Shown here piece after piece: positions 62,387 through 64,000 of a stretch of 64,000 nt of DNA. This DNA is from Pseudodonghicola xiamenensis DSM 18339. GTDB taxonomy: Bacteria > Pseudomonadota > Alphaproteobacteria > Rhodobacterales > Rhodobacteraceae. The stretch is taken from NCBI RefSeq assembly GCF_000429365.1, contig NZ_AUBS01000013.1:44492-108491 (forward strand). The letters are read 5' to 3'. The position numbers and the translations under genes were made by a program. Each line of letters starts with the position of its first letter. The stretch's first letter is position 1. Under the pieces are notes generated by a model that was not told the origin of the DNA, searched no databases, and worked only from the letters and a program-made list of their open reading frames with translations.

Positions 62387-63226
62387 ATGGATTGGGAAAA
62401 TATCCGCTTCTTCCGGACATTGGTTGAGAGCGGTAGTGTCGCTGCCGCTGCGCGGGAGTTGGGCGTCGAACGAACCACGGTCACAAGGCGTATTCAGGCG
62501 CTCGAAAGCGATACGGGTCTCAATCTGTTCGACCGGCGCGGACGGTCACTAGCCCTGACTGCGGTGGGGCGCGATTTCGCCGATGCAACCCAACCGATGA
62601 TGGAGGCCGCCCGTGAGGCAGAGAGATGCGCGGCGGGGATGCGCCCGGGCATGGTCGGCCGCGTCAAGATTTCAGCCCCGCCCGCCCTTGCCAAATCCCG
62701 GCTAGTTGGGCCGCTCCTGTCGTTTGGGCGCAGATACCCCGAGTTGAAGATTCAACTTACCGGTGAAATCGGTTTCGCGTCGATGCAGCGCGGCGAAGCC
62801 GACATTGCGGTTCGCCTGACGCGGCCGCAGAAGGGCGATCTGGCGATCTCCAAGCTCGGCTCTATCGCGTTTCGTCTTTACGCGCACCGGGATTATATCG
62901 CGCATACCTCAGAAGAGGACCGTCTGTATATCGGCCAAGGTGACGTTCCGGACGCAATGCCGCAACAGGTCGCACTCAACCGGATCGCTGGCGGGCGGTT
63001 CGCCTTCTATGCTGATGACGTCGACTTGCAGTTGGCAGCGGTTCTGGAGAAAGGCGGCATCGCCGCGCTTCCAGATTTTCTGGCTGCAAACCGGGAGGAG
63101 CTGGTGAAAGTCGGCTCGGAAGAACCGCTTCTTGTCCGCGATATCTGGTCCGTGACCCATAACTCGCAGCGCCACCAGGAGCGGATCAGGAGAACGATCG
63201 AACTCTTCAGATCCGCGTTGACATGA
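62387..63226 (+). CDS. LysR-family transcriptional regulator
   Basis: This 279-residue LysR regulator begins MDWENIRFFRTLVESGSVAAAARELGVERTTVTRRIQALE, the N-terminal winged helix, and has an effector domain from about residue 85. The ATG at 62387 has AAAAGG nine bases upstream. It probably activates the divergent quinone oxidoreductase. Its end is followed directly by IS110-type sequence, but the C-terminus looks complete. Confidence 0.87.
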   Translation: MDWENIRFFRTLVESGSVAAAARELGVERTTVTRRIQALESDTGLNLFDRRGRSLALTAVGRDFADATQPMMEAAREAERCAAGMRPGMVGRVKISAPPALAKSRLVGPLLSFGRRYPELKIQLTGEIGFASMQRGEADIAVRLTRPQKGDLAISKLGSIAFRLYAHRDYIAHTSEEDRLYIGQGDVPDAMPQQVALNRIAGGRFAFYADDVDLQLAAVLEKGGIAALPDFLAANREELVKVGSEEPLLVRDIWSVTHNSQRHQERIRRTIELFRSALT

Positions 63227-64000
63227 TGTGTTGCCATCGCAGAGACAGATGGGGTGGATGGCCCCCGCTCCCGGCGTCGCAATGCGCCATAGTGCAGGTG
63301 TCAGAATCTGCAATTGAGAGGAGCCACCCCATGCAAGTTACCACTGTCGGCCTGGACCTGGCCAAGAACATCTTCCATGTCCACGGAGTTACCGAGACCG
63401 GAGAGGTCGCTTTCAATCGGCCTTTGCGCCGGGCGCAGGTGCTGGCGTTCTTCGAGAGACTGTCGCCCTGCCTCATCGGCATCTAAGCCTGCGCATCGAG
63501 CCACCATTGGGGCCGTGAGCTTACGAAGCTCGGTCATACTGTCCGGCTGATGCCGCCGATGTACGTCAAACCCTACGTGAAACGGGGCAAGTCCGACGCG
63601 GTCGATGCAGAGGCCATTTGCGAAGCCGTGACGCGACCGACGATGCGCTTCGTCGAGATCAAGTCCGAGGACCAGCAGGCGCTTCTCTCCTTGCATCGCG
63701 CGCGGGACTTCGTGGTTCGACAGCGCACCCAGTTGATCAACATGCTCCGAAGCCTGGCCGCGGAGTTCGGGATCACCATCGCTCGGGGCGTCGCGCGGGC
63801 CATCGATTTTGCGAAAGGGATCATTGAGGGCAAGCAGTCCGGGTTCCCTGCGCTCGCCCAGGACGTTCTGAGGGTTCTCAGCCGTCAGCTGGTCGAGCTG
63901 CACAACCGCCTTCGCTGGTACGAAATCACCATGCGTATCCAGGCCCGTCTCAGCCGCCAGGCGCAACTCCTGCAGACCATTCCCGGCGTCGGACCGGTGA
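63227..64000 (+). mobile_element. IS110-family insertion sequence, left part
   Basis: The transposase remnant at 63331 and its leader with a strong GAGAGGAG identify an IS110-family element entering from the right edge. IS110 elements lack terminal inverted repeats, so the left end cannot be fixed; it lies between 63227 and about 63300. The right end is outside the window. Confidence 0.7.
63331..64000 (+). pseudogene. IS110-family DEDD transposase with stop at the catalytic Glu codon
   Basis: The frame begins MQVTTVGLDLAKNIFHVHG with catalytic Asp9. It is open to codon 51 (CLIGI) and then has TAA (63484-63486) where the family has the catalytic Glu of an IEACAS motif, and continues in the same frame as ACASSHHWGRELTKLGH to KRGKSDAVDAEAI (Asp89, Asp92) and beyond the right edge. 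A single G-to-T change would explain GAA to TAA. The rest of the frame is clean, so decay is recent. Runs off the right edge. Confidence 0.88.

Noticed and set aside
63223..63486. An 87-codon independent protein before the IS110 remnant
   Set aside because: Its last 51 codons are the true N-terminus of the transposase, whose proper ATG is 63331 with a strong Shine-Dalgarno; the extension has no match.

Overview
The window is GC-rich, densely packed chromosomal DNA from an alphaproteobacterium, most likely a Rhodobacteraceae member. The support is indirect: a monomeric NADP isocitrate dehydrogenase, a SPOR lipoprotein-dac-tmk-holB-tatD block, minCDE, and many four-base ATGA overlaps between genes. 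Species cannot be fixed from the sequence alone.

Layout. 1-547 is the 5' part of an acyl dehydratase running off the left edge. 608-3701 is an arsenate-resistance operon (ArsR-ArsC fusion, GAPDH, ArsJ) that exports arsenic as 1-arseno-3-phosphoglycerate. 3804-4619 is a fructosamine kinase. 4776-8063 is copper homeostasis (CopZ-like chaperone facing copA-cueR, with two CueR-type promoters between them). 8133-13031 holds tex and icd. 13103-18943 is regulatory and sulfur-related: TetR, an AT-rich gene-poor stretch with a possible small gene, an FMN reductase facing a GntR regulator, a YeiH-type transporter facing a LysR regulator, and a nitrilase-family amidase. 19038-20904 is minCDE. 21408-26367 is ttrBCA, tetrathionate reductase, without the usual ttrSR pair beside it. 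26461-32321 holds RidA, a glycosyltransferase preceded by a candidate structured RNA, and a sensory module: a TorS-like hybrid kinase, a periplasmic sulfite-oxidase-fold protein with no cysteine, and a NarL-type regulator. Three copies of a TATCC-N4-GGATA palindrome flank this module.

32689-44194 is an export region: a TetR-controlled RND pump with two adaptors, and a HlyD/double-ATPase ABC-2 exporter. 44329-53437 is a catabolic cluster for an unknown acyl substrate (acyl-CoA dehydrogenase, AtuA-like DUF1446 protein, enoyl-CoA hydratase, TIGR03084 protein, acyl-CoA ligase, SDR). It is governed by a TetR protein at a divergent promoter and has an IclR gene at its end. 53477-60743 is a housekeeping block: two metallo-hydrolases, an AEC transporter, tatD, holB, tmk, a DD-carboxypeptidase and a SPOR lipoprotein. 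61022-61111 is tRNA-Ser(UGA). It is followed by a quinone oxidoreductase/LysR pair and an IS110-family transposase whose catalytic glutamate codon has become a stop.

The two least explained pieces are the sensory module with its repeated palindrome and candidate RNAs (about 28.0-32.7 kb), and the AtuA-like cluster that lacks geranyl-CoA carboxylase (44.8-53.4 kb).
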